A stretch of DNA of 64,000 bases from Streptomyces sp. AC555_RSS877 (GTDB lineage: Bacteria > Actinomycetota > Actinomycetes > Streptomycetales > Streptomycetaceae): NCBI RefSeq assembly GCF_019049245.1, contig NZ_JAGMUK010000077.1:17447-81446 (forward strand), given 5' to 3'. The notes below the pieces were generated by a model. That model made no database searches and was not told the DNA's origin. It was given only the letters and a program-made list of their open reading frames with translations. Positions 26,673 through 33,929 of this stretch are shown here, piece by piece; position 1 is the stretch's first letter, and each line of letters starts with the position of its first letter. The position numbers and the translations under genes were made by a program.

Positions 26673-29600
26673 GTGAGGGAGGATCGCGTGGGTGGGGACG
26701 TTCATTTCGCCGTCTTGGGCTCCTTGGAAGTCAGGGTCGGCGACATCCGGCTGAAACTGGGCGGACCGGTTCCCAAGCGGATCCTGACCACGCTGCTGCT
26801 GGAACCGGGGCGCATGGTCCCCGTCTCCCGGCTGGTGGAGGCCGCCTGGGGCGAACAACCGCCGCGCACCGCCGCCCACCAGGTGCGCAAGGCGATCGCC
26901 GACCTGCGCCAGCGCATGCCGGACGGCGGCTCGCTGCTCGTCACCGAAGGTCCGGGGTACCGCCTGGACGTCGACCCCGCGAACCTGGACCTCAGCCAGT
27001 TCTCGCTCCGGCTGCGACAGGCGCGCGAGGCACAGGAGAACGGCCGTACGGCCGAGGCGGCGGGCAGGCTGCGGGCCGCGCTCGCGTTGTGGCGGGGCCC
27101 GGTCATGTCCGGCAGCGGAGGCTCGGTGATCGCCGCCGCCTCCGCCGTGCTGGAGGAGCGCCGGCTGGCCGCCGTCGAACAGCTCGTCGAGCTCAGGCTC
27201 GCACTCGGGGAGTCGGGGGAGCTCGTCGGGGATCTGCGCCAGCTCATCGCCGAGCACCCGCTGTGGGAGACCCTGCGGGGCCATCTCATGGTCGCGCTGT
27301 ACCGCTCGGGGCGGCAGGCCGAGGCCCTGGAGGAGTTCGGCCGGGTCCGCGACCTCCTCGTCGAGGAGCTCGGCATCGACCCCAGCCCGCAGCTGACCCG
27401 TCTGTACGAGGCGATCCTGCGCGACAGCCCCGAACTGGCCGCGGTGGCGCCGGGCGCCCTGGGGCAGGAGGAGACCGAGGCCGCCGCGCACCGGCCGGCG
27501 GCACCGCAGGGCATGGCGCCGTGCACGCTGCCGCACGACCTGATGGACTTCGCCGGCCGGGACCGCGAACTGCGCAGGCTGCTGGAGTCCGCGGAGCTGA
27601 CCGACGGCGGTACCGTCCGCATCGTCGCCATCGACGGCATGGGCGGCAGCGGCAAGACCTCCCTGGCCGTACGCGCCGCACACCGCCTCGCCGACCGCTA
27701 TCCGGACGGGCAGATCTACGTCGACCTGCGCGGTTTCACCCCCGGCGAGGAACCCCGCCGGCCGGCCGTCGTCATCGGCGCGCTGCTGCGCACCCTGGGC
27801 GTGCCGAGCGAGCGGATCCCCGACGACGTGGACGGCCGGGTCGCCCTGTGGCGGGCCACCCTCGCCAGGCGCAGGGTGCTGCTGGTCCTGGACAACGCCC
27901 TGGACGCCGCGCAGGTCCGGCCGCTGATACCCGCGTCGACGGGCTGCCTGGTCCTGGTCGCGAGCCGGAACCACATGGTCGGGCTGGACGGCGCCGACTG
28001 GCTGTCCATCGGGATGATGTCGCCGTCGGACAGCCTGGAGCTGATCAAACTGGCGCTCGGCGAGGACCGCGCGGCGGGCGAGCCGGAGGCCGTGGCGGAG
28101 CTGAGCGCGCTGTGCGGCCGGCTGCCGCTCGCCCTGCGCGTCGCCACCGCCCGGCTGCGCAGCCGGCCGCGCTGGACCGTGCGGCACCTCGTCGACCGGC
28201 TGGGCGACGAGGCCCGGCGGCTGGACGAGCTGAAGTCCGGTGACCACAGTGTCGAGGCGACGCTTCAGCTGTCGTACCAGGCACTGGACGACGAACGGCG
28301 CGACGCCTTCCGGCTGCTGGGCCTGCACCCGGGTACCGAGACCGACGCCCACTCGGCCGCGGCGCTGCTCGGCACCGGTGTGCGCGAGGCCGAGGAGGTG
28401 CTGGAACACCTCCTGGACATGCATCTGGTCGAGCAGTACGAGATCGGCCGGTACGCGTTCCACGACCTGGTGCGCAGCTTCGCCCGGCGGTTGCAGGGCC
28501 AGCGCCCCCAGGAGGAGCGGGCCGCCTTCGGGCGGCTGCTCGACTACTACCTGTCGGTGACCGAGAAAGCCTGCCGCACCCTCTATCCGGGACGGGCCCC
28601 GATCGGTGAGCGGTCCGGCGCCCCGGCGGCGGCCCAGCTGCCCGCGATCACCACCGCGGCCCAGGCGGAAGGGCTGTTCGACCGGGAACACGTCACGCTG
28701 CTCGCCGCCGTCGAGCGCGCGGAACAGGAGGAATTCCACCACCATGCCGTCCACCTGGCCCGGAACCTGATCTTCCATCTGAACTCGCGCAGCTATCTGG
28801 AGGAGTACCGGCGGGCCGCGGGCGTCGCGGTGTCCGCGGCCCGCAGGCTCGGCGCGCCCCGCACCCTGCGCCTGAGCCTGACGAACCTGGCGGCCGTGCT
28901 GTGGAAGCTCGGCCGGTTCCGGGAGGGGATCACGGCCGCCACGGAGGCTCTCGACGTCACCCGGCGTCTCGGTGACCGCGGCGGCGAGGCCGTCTGCCTC
29001 GACATGCTGGGGCTCCTGCACAGCTGCCTCGGCCATCTCGCGCAGGCCCGGCGCTACCTGGAGCAGGCCGTCGACCTGCACGAGGACCTGCCCGACGGCC
29101 GCCAGCGGGCCTACGCCTGGTGCAACCTGAGCTCGGTGTACGCCTGGTTCGGCCGGTACGAGGACGCGGCGGCGGCGGCCGAACGCGCGGTGTTCCTCTG
29201 CCAGGGCGCCGAGGCCCGCGGCGAGGAGATCATCGCCCTGACCGACCTGGCGACGGCCCGGCTGGGCACGGGGCAGCATGCCGCGGCCCTCGTCAGCCTG
29301 GAGCGGGCGCTGGAGCTGGGCGACGAGTCCCGGATGCCGGAGAACCTGGCCCTCACCTTCGCGCTCGCCGCGGAGGCGAGTGAACGGCTCGGCGCGGTGG
29401 AGCGGGCGACGGAGTACGCGGCCGAGGCGCTGCGGATGATCCAGTCCAAGGGAACCGCCACCCGGAACGCGACCGTGGAGAACCTTCTCGGGCGCTTCCA
29501 CCGCCGGCGTGGCGATCTCCCGTTGGCGCTGGAACTGCACGCGAGCGCGCACCGGCACGCGGTGACCGTCGAGTACCGCATAGAAATCGCCCACGCCCTG

Positions 29601-29723
29601 GACGGAATGGCGGAGGTCCTCAAGGGCATGGGCGAGTTCCAGGAGTCCGCGCTTCACCGGACGCGGGCACACGACCTTTTCCAGGGAATGGAGGTCCCTG
29701 TAAAGCGCTCGTCCACGGTCTGA
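26673..29723 (+). CDS. AfsR-type SARP transcriptional activator (SARP + NB-ARC + TPR)
   Basis: About 1016 aa. The N-terminal OmpR-like winged helix (FAVLGSLEVRVGDIRLKLGG, KRILTTLLLEPGRMVPVSRLVEAAWG) and bacterial activation domain (to about residue 255, RLYEAILRDSPE) form the SARP core. An NB-ARC ATPase follows, with Walker A GMGGSGKTSLAV (near residue 322) and VLLVLDNALDAAQVRPLIP. The last ~330 residues are tetratricopeptide repeats. The start is GTG 26673 after GGGGAGG; GTG 26688 with GGAGGA is an alternative. SARPs bind heptamer direct repeats 11 bp apart, and two such sites exist in the adjacent cluster. It is the likely pathway-specific activator, possibly autoregulated through the palindrome upstream. 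Confidence 0.93.
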   Translation: MREDRVGGDVHFAVLGSLEVRVGDIRLKLGGPVPKRILTTLLLEPGRMVPVSRLVEAAWGEQPPRTAAHQVRKAIADLRQRMPDGGSLLVTEGPGYRLDVDPANLDLSQFSLRLRQAREAQENGRTAEAAGRLRAALALWRGPVMSGSGGSVIAAASAVLEERRLAAVEQLVELRLALGESGELVGDLRQLIAEHPLWETLRGHLMVALYRSGRQAEALEEFGRVRDLLVEELGIDPSPQLTRLYEAILRDSPELAAVAPGALGQEETEAAAHRPAAPQGMAPCTLPHDLMDFAGRDRELRRLLESAELTDGGTVRIVAIDGMGGSGKTSLAVRAAHRLADRYPDGQIYVDLRGFTPGEEPRRPAVVIGALLRTLGVPSERIPDDVDGRVALWRATLARRRVLLVLDNALDAAQVRPLIPASTGCLVLVASRNHMVGLDGADWLSIGMMSPSDSLELIKLALGEDRAAGEPEAVAELSALCGRLPLALRVATARLRSRPRWTVRHLVDRLGDEARRLDELKSGDHSVEATLQLSYQALDDERRDAFRLLGLHPGTETDAHSAAALLGTGVREAEEVLEHLLDMHLVEQYEIGRYAFHDLVRSFARRLQGQRPQEERAAFGRLLDYYLSVTEKACRTLYPGRAPIGERSGAPAAAQLPAITTAAQAEGLFDREHVTLLAAVERAEQEEFHHHAVHLARNLIFHLNSRSYLEEYRRAAGVAVSAARRLGAPRTLRLSLTNLAAVLWKLGRFREGITAATEALDVTRRLGDRGGEAVCLDMLGLLHSCLGHLAQARRYLEQAVDLHEDLPDGRQRAYAWCNLSSVYAWFGRYEDAAAAAERAVFLCQGAEARGEEIIALTDLATARLGTGQHAAALVSLERALELGDESRMPENLALTFALAAEASERLGAVERATEYAAEALRMIQSKGTATRNATVENLLGRFHRRRGDLPLALELHASAHRHAVTVEYRIEIAHALDGMAEVLKGMGEFQESALHRTRAHDLFQGMEVPVKRSSTV

Positions 29724-29728
29724 CCCGG

Positions 29729-29875
29729 TCAGGAACCGGCGCTTCCGGGTCCGGTTCCGTTGTCCAGGACGCCCAGTTCGAATGCGGGGTGCGCGGCGGC
29801 CGGGGCGGCGGATCCGAACCCGACGGTGACGGCCAGCGCGAGAATTCCCACGACCGTGGCGAGCTTGCTGAGCAT
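29729..29875 (-). CDS. 48-aa putative secreted peptide of the biosynthetic cluster
   Basis: ATG 29875 follows AAGGTGG at a good distance. The peptide begins MLSKLATVVGILALAVTVGF and reaches AAPAAA, a signal-peptide-like N-terminus with an Ala-rich cleavage site. It ends with about 20 residues starting HPAFELGVLDNG and finishing GSAGS. No Cys, Ser/Thr clusters or known leader motif indicate a RiPP class. A GTG at 29938 would give 69 aa but places the SARP-like box only 8 bp before the start, so 29875 is preferred. It ends 5 bp from the convergent SARP gene and lies after the P450 gene on the same strand. Its role is unknown: precursor peptide, small secreted factor, or chance frame. Coregulation with the ligase operon argues it is real. 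Confidence 0.55.
   Translation of the reverse strand: MLSKLATVVGILALAVTVGFGSAAPAAAHPAFELGVLDNGTGPGSAGS
29732..29758. terminator. hairpin at the SARP/peptide convergent end
   Basis: GGAACCGG and CCGGTTCC pair over an 11-nt loop, overlapping the last codons of the peptide gene and lying just past the SARP stop. It may terminate the SARP transcript. Confidence 0.45.
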
Positions 29876-29946
29876 CTTGTTCCACCTTTGTGCTGTGGAC
29901 TTTCGTCCCTGTTTTCCTTCGGTGGTGTGGATACTCACGGCGCCCG

Positions 29947-29968
29947 TTCCCGATCGATTCCCGGACCG
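29947..29968 (+). promoter_or_regulatory. SARP-type direct-repeat box before the peptide gene
   Basis: TTCCCGA-TCGA-TTCCCGG-ACCG: two heptamers 11 bp apart, 71 bp before ATG 29875 of the leftward peptide gene. Twenty of 22 bases match the box at 33836-33857 at the same relative position and orientation to the PLP gene. Probable binding site for the adjacent SARP. Confidence 0.7.
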
Positions 29969-30014
29969 GTACCGGGGAAAGGGCCGGTCCGGGGAAAGGA
30001 CCGGTACCGGGAAA
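29963..30014. repeat. three tandem ~18-bp copies between P450 and peptide genes
   Basis: Three successive copies of GGACCGGTACCGGGGAAA-like sequence (29963-29980, 29981-29997, 29998-30014), the middle one GGGCCGGTCCGGGGAAA. Each contains a palindromic ACCGGT or similar core. They overlap the downstream edge of the SARP-type box and may be part of the regulatory region or a repeat expansion. Confidence 0.6.
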
Positions 30015-30029
30015 ACGGAATCTCGTCTC

Positions 30030-31280
30030 TCATTCGGTTCGGCGCGGTGTCAGCCGCAGCGGGAGCGCGCGCAGGCCGTTCACCACGATGGAGTCCAGGT
30101 ACTCGGGTTCGCCGTCGACGGCCGCGTCGCCGACCTGGGCGAAGAACTCCCGCAGCACGGCCCGGATCTCCAGCTTCGCCAGCTGGGTGCCCACGCAGTA
30201 GTGCGGGCCGGCGCCCAGGGCGAGGTGCCGGTTGGGGCCGCGGCGGACGTCGAAGACGTCGGGGTCGGGGAAGTGCGCCGGGTCGCGGTTCGCGGACGTC
30301 AGCCAGCACACCACCAGCTCGCCCCGCCGGATCAGCCGCCCGCCCAGCTCCACGTCCCGGGTCGCCCGGCGCATGATGTGCGTGGCGCTCGACGTCCACC
30401 GCAGGATCTCGTCGATCGCGGTGTTCACCACGGTGTCGAAGTCGTCGCGCAGCAGCGCCCACTGCTCCGGGTGCTCCAGCAGCGCGAGCATCCCGCCGGA
30501 CATGGCGAGCCGGACGTTCTCGGTCCCGCCGACGAGCAGGTTGTCGCAGTTGAGGACGACCTCGTCGACGGGCAGGTGCTCGCCCTGGTGGGTCAGGCCG
30601 GCGAGAACGCTGACCAGGTCCTCGCCCGGCGTGGCCCGCCGCCGCTCCACCAGGTCGCCGAAGTAGTCGAGGATTTCCAGGTGGGCGATGCTGCGGTCCT
30701 CGGCGGTGCCGGCGCAGAACGCGTCCGTCGACCACTGGACGAGGGACGGCCGGTCCTCGTCGGGAACGCCCAGGAACGAGCAGACGACCTCGATCGGCAG
30801 CTTCGCGGCGACATCGCCGACGAAGTCGATCCGCGAGGCCGCGACGGCCGACCGGACGATCGAGTACGCCGCCGAGTCCAGGGAGTCCGACAGCCGCCGC
30901 AGGTTCCTGGGCGCGAACCAGCCCGCGACGGCGCCGCGCAGCAGCTGGTGACGCGGGGGGTCGGACAGGGCCAGGGTCCGGTTGCTGCCGGGGTCCTCGC
31001 CCTGGGCCAGCGGGCGCAGCAGGATGCCGGAGGAGGAGCTGAAGGTCTCGGCGTCCCGCAGCACCTCCTTCACCTCGTCGAACCGGGTGAGCGACCAGAA
31101 CGCGGGGAAGACGCCCGGCTCGTGGCGGACCACCGGCTCGTTCTCCCGCATCCAGCGCCACAGCCCGAACGGGTTGCCGTGCCGGTAGGTCTCCCCGTCG
31201 ACGAGCCGGCCGATGTCGTGGACGTCGTGGACGCCATGGACGGCATGGATGCCGTCGATCACGGTGCTTGTGTCGATCAC
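30030..31280 (-). CDS. cytochrome P450, probable carrier-bound amino acid beta-hydroxylase
   Basis: 416 aa. The haem Cys lies in LALGAGPHYCVGTQLAKLE, the ExxR in DEILRWTS. The I-helix reads LLVGGTENVRLA, so the usual Thr after Glu is Asn. GTG 31280 overlaps the thioesterase stop (GTGA). With the upstream adenylation-carrier and thioesterase genes it completes the set used in nikkomycin (NikP1/NikP2/NikQ) and, without thioesterase, novobiocin (NovH/NovI). In those pathways the P450 beta-hydroxylates the aminoacyl-S-carrier. The substrate is therefore probably a carrier-bound amino acid, histidine on adenylation-code grounds. The N-terminus is odd, with a His-Val repeat (GIHAVHGVHDVHDIG). Confidence 0.88.
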   Translation of the reverse strand: MIDTSTVIDGIHAVHGVHDVHDIGRLVDGETYRHGNPFGLWRWMRENEPVVRHEPGVFPAFWSLTRFDEVKEVLRDAETFSSSSGILLRPLAQGEDPGSNRTLALSDPPRHQLLRGAVAGWFAPRNLRRLSDSLDSAAYSIVRSAVAASRIDFVGDVAAKLPIEVVCSFLGVPDEDRPSLVQWSTDAFCAGTAEDRSIAHLEILDYFGDLVERRRATPGEDLVSVLAGLTHQGEHLPVDEVVLNCDNLLVGGTENVRLAMSGGMLALLEHPEQWALLRDDFDTVVNTAIDEILRWTSSATHIMRRATRDVELGGRLIRRGELVVCWLTSANRDPAHFPDPDVFDVRRGPNRHLALGAGPHYCVGTQLAKLEIRAVLREFFAQVGDAAVDGEPEYLDSIVVNGLRALPLRLTPRRTE

Positions 31281-32038
31281 AGTGCTTTCCCCCAGGAACG
31301 AGCGAGCTCGGCGGCGATCAGCCCGGTGGGCGGATCGTTGCGCAGGTAGAAGTGCCCGCCCGGCGTGACCACCGGGACGAACGCGCCTTCCGTGTGGTCC
31401 CGCCACTGCCCGGTGTGGGACCGGATCTCCGGGATGTCGTCCTCGCCGACCACGGCCACCAGCCGGGCGTCGATCCGCTTGCCGGCATGCTCCCGGTACC
31501 GGGCGACGAGACGCAGGTCGTCCTTGATGTAGTCGAGGATCAGTTCGAGCAGTTCCTCGTCCTGCCGGATCTCCGGGCTCACCGGCTCGTAGCGTTCGAG
31601 ATACCGCAGTACGTCCGCGGAGTCCTCGAAGGGGACGGGTGGCCGCAGTGCGGGCGCCGCTGCGGACGAGACCACCAGCGTCGGTACGCCTGCTCCGGCC
31701 TCGCGCAGACAGTGCGCGACCTCGAAGGCGACGTACGCGCCCATGCTGTGCCCGAACAGCACGGAGTACCGCTCGGAACCCGCGAGGATCTGACCGGCCA
31801 CGGCCTCGGCGAGGTCGCGCAGCCGGGCCGGCGACTCGTCCAGGACGCGGTCCTCCCGCCCCGGGTACTGCACGGCGTGCACCCGGGCCGCGGGCAGCAG
31901 CGACTGCCAGGACCGGAAGAACGACGCGCAGCCGCCGGCGTGCGGGAAACACAGCACGGCCGGGAGCGAGCCGTCGGCGGAGCCGAACCGTCGTATCGGG
32001 CCGAGGGAGGTGACCGACGGCAAGGAGTGCCCCCTCAC
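31277..32038 (-). CDS. type II-like thioesterase
   Basis: 253-aa alpha/beta hydrolase of the GrsT/TycF family. The nucleophile Ser is in FGHSMGAYVAFEVA, the Asp in VVGEDDIPEI and the His in TPGGHFYLRND. CFPHAGGCASFF is the family's N-terminal motif. GTG 32038 overlaps the stop of the adenylation-carrier gene and its stop overlaps the P450 start, so the three are translationally coupled. In the inferred scheme it releases the hydroxylated amino acid from the carrier domain (the NikP2 role); editing of mis-primed carrier is the alternative. Confidence 0.9.
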   Translation of the reverse strand: MRGHSLPSVTSLGPIRRFGSADGSLPAVLCFPHAGGCASFFRSWQSLLPAARVHAVQYPGREDRVLDESPARLRDLAEAVAGQILAGSERYSVLFGHSMGAYVAFEVAHCLREAGAGVPTLVVSSAAAPALRPPVPFEDSADVLRYLERYEPVSPEIRQDEELLELILDYIKDDLRLVARYREHAGKRIDARLVAVVGEDDIPEIRSHTGQWRDHTEGAFVPVVTPGGHFYLRNDPPTGLIAAELARSWGKAL

Positions 32039-33792
32039 GACCGGGTCAGCAGGTCCACCTGCTGGGGGATCGTGCCGCAGCGGTACACCTGCTTCACCCC
32101 GACGGGCCGCCCGACGATCTTCCCGAGGGCGCGAGACAGCTTGAGCACGGTCAGCGAGTTGCCGCCGAGATCGAAGAAGGTGCCGGTCTCGCCCTGCCGC
32201 ACCGGGACTCCGAGGATCTGCTCCCAGGCCTGCGCGACCTGATCGGCGAGGCCGTCCCCCGCGGTCGACTTCGGTACGGCGGTGCGCACCGAGGCCAGCA
32301 GCGCGGCCCGGTCGATCTTGTCGTGCGCGGAGCGCGGCAGGGTGTCGGCGAACAGGATCCGGTCGGGGACGACGGCGGCGCCGAGCGCCTCGGTGACGAA
32401 CCGGCGTACCGACGCCGCGTCGACCTCGGCGCCGGGCTCCTTGACGGCGAAGGCGTAGCAGACCGACGTCCCGGTGTCGTAGGCGACCGCGGCGGACTGG
32501 ACGCCGGGATGCGCGGCCAGCGCCTCCTCGATCGTCTCCAGGTGCACGCGCACCCCGCGGATCTTGACCTCGTTGTCGAGCCGCCCCACGAACTCCAGCC
32601 CGCCCCGGTCCGACCAGCGTCCGAGGTCGCCGGTGAGATAGACCCGTACGGTCCGCCCGGCCTCGGCCTCCACCTCGACGAACCTGGCCCTCGTCTCCGC
32701 CTCGTCGCCGACGTAACCCCGGGTCACGCCGACGCCGGAGACGGCGATCTGACCGACCTCGCCCGGCGGGACCTCACGCAGGTGGCCGTCGAGGAGGTGG
32801 ACGGCGGTGCCCGGTACCGGGAAGCCGATGGTGGGCTCGGCGGGCTTGTCGTAGACGCGGCAGGTGGACCAGACGGTGCACTCGGTCGGCCCGTACTCGT
32901 TGCCGAGGCTGACCGCGGGCAGCAGCGCGAAGTGCTGGTCGATGACACCACGGGTCAGCGACTCGCCCGCGCAGATCACCAGCCGCAGCGAGGCCAGGTC
33001 CCCGGCGAGCCGGTCGTCCTCCCGCACCGTGTGCAGGAGTTCGGTGTAGAAGCTCGGCACCGTCAGGGTGTGCGTCACGCCGTGCCGGGCGACCAGCCCG
33101 ACGAGCGCCCGCGGATTGCGCCGCTCGTCCTCCCCGGCCACGACGAGCGTGCCGCCGGCCGCCAGGGTGCCCCAGATCCCGGCCACCGACGAGTCGAAGT
33201 GGAACGGCGACAGCAGCAGGAACACTGGGGTGCCGAACCCGTCGTACACGGTGAGCCGCGCGGCGTTGGAGGCGGCCAGGTTGTCGTGGGAGACCGAGAC
33301 GCCCTTGGGCCTGCCGCTCGTGCCCGAGGTGTAGAGCACGTACGCCTCGTCCTCCGGTGCGGGGGCCGCGGCCGGCTCCGCGTCCGCACGGGGATACGTC
33401 ACCCGCTCCCCGGTCCGCGGATCGAGGACCACCGACACCCCCGACGAGGACCGGATGTGCCGGGCGACACCGTCCGGAGCCTCGGGGTTCAGGAACACGA
33501 AGGACCGGCCGGACAGCGAGACGCCCAGCGCGAGGGCGACCGTGGAGACCGTCCGGTGCGAGCGGATCCCGATCCGGCGGGAGCCGGCGTACCGGCCGTC
33601 CGTGCTCAGCTCCCGGGCCAGCGGCAAAGCCGCCGCGGCGAGTTCGCCGTACGAAAGGGTGTCGTCCCCGCAGATCACGGCGGGACGGTCGGGGTGCTGC
33701 CCCGCCCGCTCCATGACCGCGTCGCAGACGCGTGGTCCGGGAGGGGGCAGATGGAGCTCGTCGGGCATTCCGCGAAGCTGAAGTCTCGTCAT
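32035..33792 (-). CDS. NRPS adenylation-carrier (A-T) didomain
   Basis: 585 aa from ATG 33792. The adenylation domain (to about residue 500) has LYTSGTSGRPKGVSVSH (A3), GNEYGPTECTVW (A5), YLTGDLGRWSD (A7), RLDNEVKIRGVRVHLETIE (A8) and the catalytic Lys in RSAHDKIDR (A10). The carrier domain has the phosphopantetheine Ser in FFDLGGNSLTVLKL. There is no condensation domain and no MbtH. My reading of the specificity positions is D-S-A-T-I-A-E-V-W(-K). The D-S, A-E-V pattern with Glu at position 322 resembles the His code as I recall it for bacitracin synthetase, so histidine is the best guess. It heads the leftward arm from a 137-bp divergent promoter. Confidence 0.93.
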   Translation of the reverse strand: MTRLQLRGMPDELHLPPPGPRVCDAVMERAGQHPDRPAVICGDDTLSYGELAAAALPLARELSTDGRYAGSRRIGIRSHRTVSTVALALGVSLSGRSFVFLNPEAPDGVARHIRSSSGVSVVLDPRTGERVTYPRADAEPAAAPAPEDEAYVLYTSGTSGRPKGVSVSHDNLAASNAARLTVYDGFGTPVFLLLSPFHFDSSVAGIWGTLAAGGTLVVAGEDERRNPRALVGLVARHGVTHTLTVPSFYTELLHTVREDDRLAGDLASLRLVICAGESLTRGVIDQHFALLPAVSLGNEYGPTECTVWSTCRVYDKPAEPTIGFPVPGTAVHLLDGHLREVPPGEVGQIAVSGVGVTRGYVGDEAETRARFVEVEAEAGRTVRVYLTGDLGRWSDRGGLEFVGRLDNEVKIRGVRVHLETIEEALAAHPGVQSAAVAYDTGTSVCYAFAVKEPGAEVDAASVRRFVTEALGAAVVPDRILFADTLPRSAHDKIDRAALLASVRTAVPKSTAGDGLADQVAQAWEQILGVPVRQGETGTFFDLGGNSLTVLKLSRALGKIVGRPVGVKQVYRCGTIPQQVDLLTRS

Positions 33793-33929
33793 GGACGAAG
33801 ATCCTCCGCACCTCATTCCGGAAATCTTCCCGGCACGGTCCGGGAACGGATCGGGAATGCCCCGGGATCCCGTCCTCCTACCTTTCGACTGTCGACGACC
33901 GGCATTCGCAGTCATGGGAAAGGGACGCG
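33793..33929. promoter_or_regulatory. divergent promoter region of the biosynthetic cluster, with SARP-type box
   Basis: 137 bp between the A-T gene and the PLP operon. On the minus strand 33857-33836 reads TTCCCGA-TCCG-TTCCCGG-ACCG, matching the box before the peptide gene at 20 of 22 bases. It ends 72 bp before GTG 33930. Further TTCCGGAA and CCCGGG palindromes lie around it. It probably drives both arms under the SARP. Confidence 0.75.

Noticed and set aside
26559-29885. 1108-codon minus-strand frame opposite the SARP gene
   Set aside because: Antisense shadow; the plus strand has unmistakable SARP, NB-ARC and TPR motifs.
30030-31952. 640-codon frame as an extended P450
   Set aside because: The part before 31280 is the thioesterase gene read out of frame; the GTGA overlap gives the real start.
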